DNA from: Bacteroidales bacterium UBA1722
Lineage (GTDB): Bacteria > Bacteroidota > Bacteroidia > Bacteroidales > UBA932
Assembly: GCA_002317435.1 (NCBI GenBank)
Contig: DCIQ01000166.1
Coordinates: forward strand, 1 to 16,904
Length of the DNA stretch: 16,904 nucleotides
Direction of reading: 5' to 3'
Shown: positions 16,301 through 16,904 of the stretch, piece after piece
Layout of the letters: each line of letters begins with the position of its first letter
Position numbering within the stretch: the first letter of the stretch is position 1
The notes under the pieces: model-generated
The model's database searches: none
The model's input: the letters and a program-made list of their open reading frames with translations, nothing else
What the model was told of the DNA's origin: nothing
Position numbers and translations under genes: made by a program

Positions 16301-16483
16301 TTCAGTAATGGCGCCCACAGTAGTACCGGGCACAAAAACGGATGCTCCTATCAGGGGCAGTCCTTCTGCATCCTTAACGACACCCTTCACTGTTACGTTC
16401 TGAGCGAAAGCCGTGGTGGTGACCATCAGCAATGACGCTGCCAACATAACGCGAAGAGCAGAAATCATTTTTGAAAATTTCAT
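13349..16483 (-). CDS. SusC/RagA family TonB-linked outer-membrane transporter
   Basis: This is the outer-membrane channel that imports a substrate captured by the SusD partner, powered by TonB. The signal peptide ends at AFA/Q (27/28). A carboxypeptidase-D-regulatory-like domain (about 30-102) includes GLPLIGASVFVPGT and FLGYED. A TonB-box-like segment LEEVVVTALG is at 105-114. The plug domain runs to about 253, with PLIVVDGIPMDN (182-193), DVESMTVLKG and the SusC signature YGSRAGNGVILITTKKG. The rest is a 22-strand-type barrel ending YVFNVSFGF, with the expected terminal Phe. There is no N-terminal STN domain, so direct anti-sigma signalling by this protein is not expected. The length, 1044 residues, is typical. 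It is the first gene of the operon, with a 5' leader of about 135 bases. Confidence 0.96.
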   Translation of the reverse strand: MKFSKMISALRVMLAASLLMVTTTAFAQNVTVKGVVKDAEGLPLIGASVFVPGTTVGAITESDGTFVLSVKNGANVTVSFLGYEDYQFIASEKYQEIQMVDSSTLEEVVVTALGVAREKKSLGYAIQDVKGDALLQTRETNIANALTGKIAGVDIIRSSNGPAGSTKIVLRGNNSLTGLNQPLIVVDGIPMDNFTGTGNAADYWNRAADMGNGLSDINPEDVESMTVLKGGSAAALYGSRAGNGVILITTKKGHENPGLGLTINGSVAATTEFTRPSMQKRYGQGDLGEFDANSYNSWGPEIAGQQVTNWDGKSEKLTAYDNVNKFFGTGITNTENVTFSQQYGRTGIYASWTRTEDVGQVSTMNLKRNNFMLRGTSTFGKNDKWHFDAKVQYIKAQANNRPLSGSNVNANYMLKMYVTPVSVNIADFAENYGTRDGKMYYFGPKDKTGTNPYWMSHFKTNQDIRNRFLMNASLRYDFTDWLDLEAKAGSDMYFTEEENRYYAGNYTDGSKTGSMSLGEKRFFENNFSFLLKAHKDNLWGDFGGNVTLGGNLMERENRGVSATQSQFRVPDVFDLNNGANKPGISESYSHRKMNSLYGSLQLNYGGWLYLDATFRNDWTSTLSKENRSFFYPSVSLSYVISDMVNKYGQMPEWFTYAKVRASYAEVGNDMDPYQLYNVYTMGTDPNGNSTLNSGSTLYDANVKNELIKTWEAGFDVRFFNNRLGLDFAWYKSNAVNQLINLPISAVSYSSKKINAGNIQNKGFEVMLTTTPVQGKNFVWNSNINFSTNENTIIELADGVTEYSLGGFDKLNIIAYAGGGYGDIWGTKYKRVEDENSPYYGQKILTSEGLPQSDGKSYYLGNQNAKCNVGWNNTFQWKDLSFGFQFDGRFGGKMYSGTLQCMENTGTGAWTVDGRDGMVVDGVIEVDGQYVQNTNTVTGEKYWKAISNATGSNLGICEENLYDATNIRLRNINIAYSLPKKLLKKGNVFQSVKFGFTCTNVWMVYSAMRGLDPESIFDTSTNATGFEYGANPTTRSYVFNVSFGF

Positions 16484-16554
16484 ACGTTGATGATAGTTAG
16501 TTAGTAAATGAGTGATATATTTAGGTTTTATAAACTTTCCTGCAAAACACTTCG

Positions 16555-16587
16555 TCAGCTTAAGCGATAACTCTTTTGTTTGTACAT
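16555..16587 (-). other. Possible upstream mini-ORF in the susC leader
   Basis: Within the inferred susC leader an ATG at 16587 opens a 10-codon frame, MYKQKSYRLS, closed by TGA at 16557-16555, 71 bases before the susC ATG. Its last codons include the palindrome GCTTAAGC (16558-16565). No ribosome-binding evidence is visible, and Bacteroidota often lack clear Shine-Dalgarno sites. It may be chance. Confidence 0.25.
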
Positions 16588-16625
16588 TATGCGATGCCCG
16601 TTCGGAATTTCAGTAAAAAAGTAGA

Positions 16626-16655
16626 CAAAATTATCCAAATTATTTTGATTTCAAA
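16626..16655 (-). promoter_or_regulatory. susC promoter
   Basis: On the minus strand TAATTTTG (16633-16626) is an exact TAnnTTTG -7 box, and TTTG (16655-16652) is an exact -33 element, separated by 18 bases. Transcription would begin near 16620, giving a leader of about 135 bases before the ATG at 16483. It is the best-formed promoter in the window. Confidence 0.7.
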
Positions 16656-16658
16656 ATA
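16641..16658. promoter_or_regulatory. Candidate operator overlapping the susC -33 element
   Basis: TATTTTGA at 16641-16648 and TCAAAATA at 16651-16658 form a perfect 8-bp inverted repeat with a 2-base centre. It covers the -33 element and part of the spacer, a typical place for a repressor or activator to bind. The region is AT-rich, so chance symmetry is possible. Confidence 0.4.
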
Positions 16659-16714
16659 TACGCACAAACATTTCTCCTATCCCATCGGAGATGCATTCTC
16701 CCACGGGACGAAAA

Positions 16715-16743
16715 AGGGACGGCCGGAATCTCCGGCCATCCCT
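16715..16743 (-). terminator. Intrinsic terminator of the methylmalonyl-CoA mutase gene
   Basis: The arms 16715-16727 and 16731-16743 form a 13-bp GC-rich stem with one C-A mismatch and a 3-base loop. On the minus strand a run of T follows (plus-strand A at 16711-16715). It lies 23 bases after the mutase stop and separates that gene from the susC promoter. Confidence 0.8.
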
Positions 16744-16766
16744 GAATAAAATAATCTGCATGATGC

Positions 16767-16904
16767 TTAGTCGCGCATATTCAGCAGTTCGATCATCTTG
16801 ATCGCCGATACGGCGATACGGGTACCGGGGCCGAAGATGGCGGCGGCACCTGCCTTATAGAGAGCGTCATAATCCTGTGCAGGGATAACGCCTCCCACCA
16901 CTAC
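16767..16904 (-). CDS. Methylmalonyl-CoA mutase, C-terminal end (B12-binding domain)
   Basis: The last 45 codons of a gene entering from the right edge read on the minus strand from 16904 to the TAA at 16769-16767. VVVGGVIPAQDYDALYKAG and AAIFGPGTRIAVSAIKMIEL are characteristic of the cobalamin-binding domain at the end of the methylmalonyl-CoA mutase large subunit, which interconverts succinyl-CoA and methylmalonyl-CoA in the propionate pathway. Only this end is present, so I cannot tell a full large subunit (mutB/scpA) from a separate small B12-binding subunit; the large subunit is more likely in Bacteroidota. A clear terminator follows. Confidence 0.88.
   Translation of the reverse strand, partial: VVVGGVIPAQDYDALYKAGAAAIFGPGTRIAVSAIKMIELLNMRD

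Larger units (their letters stand above)
16484..16714. other. Non-coding region upstream of susC
   Basis: This is most of the largest gap in the window (283 bases from susC to the mutase gene stop). It holds the AT-rich susC leader, the promoter and a candidate operator, up to the terminator of the upstream gene. I see no tRNA, riboswitch of known type or repeat array in it. The segment 16659-16700 shows no recognisable feature. Confidence 0.6.

Overview
The window reads as a chromosomal segment of a Bacteroidota bacterium, probably order Bacteroidales and possibly near Rikenellaceae; the family-level guess is weak. The evidence is a SusC/SusD outer-membrane pair with a SusD lipoprotein signal, a parA-parB-DUF5683-lytic transglycosylase cluster, a DUF6057 protein, the C-terminus of a B12-dependent methylmalonyl-CoA mutase, and several matches to the Bacteroidetes -7 promoter box TAnnTTTG. 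Coding is dense. No tRNA, rRNA, CRISPR array or insertion sequence was seen, and no gap reaches 300 bases; the longest is the 283-base region upstream of susC.

Left end (1-2542): a minus-strand pair, purE followed by the N-terminal part of an exported helix-hairpin-helix protein that runs off the window. Diverging from it is a plus-strand pair, hpt and adk. Three of these four genes serve purine nucleotide synthesis, salvage and interconversion. A 22-bp near-perfect hairpin separates adk from the converging next operon.

Centre-left (2558-6857, minus strand): parA, parB, a DUF5683 membrane protein and an MltD-type LysM transglycosylase are packed with gaps or overlaps of only a few bases. This one transcript links chromosome partitioning to cell-wall remodelling.

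Centre (6955-11168, plus strand): diverging from parA is a four-gene operon. It holds a diacylglycerol-kinase-family lipid kinase, an unrecognised secreted protein, a lipoprotein with a CxxCH motif and PD40/TolB-like repeats, and a multi-pass DUF6057 protein whose start overlaps the preceding stop. The last three are envelope proteins with no assigned job, and this is the best candidate here for an undescribed system.

Right end (11277-16904, minus strand): susC then susD form a nutrient-uptake operon with a well-placed promoter, a candidate operator and a long leader upstream, and an intrinsic terminator downstream. No regulator or degradative enzyme sits beside them in the window. Upstream of their promoter is the terminator and last 45 codons of a methylmalonyl-CoA mutase gene.
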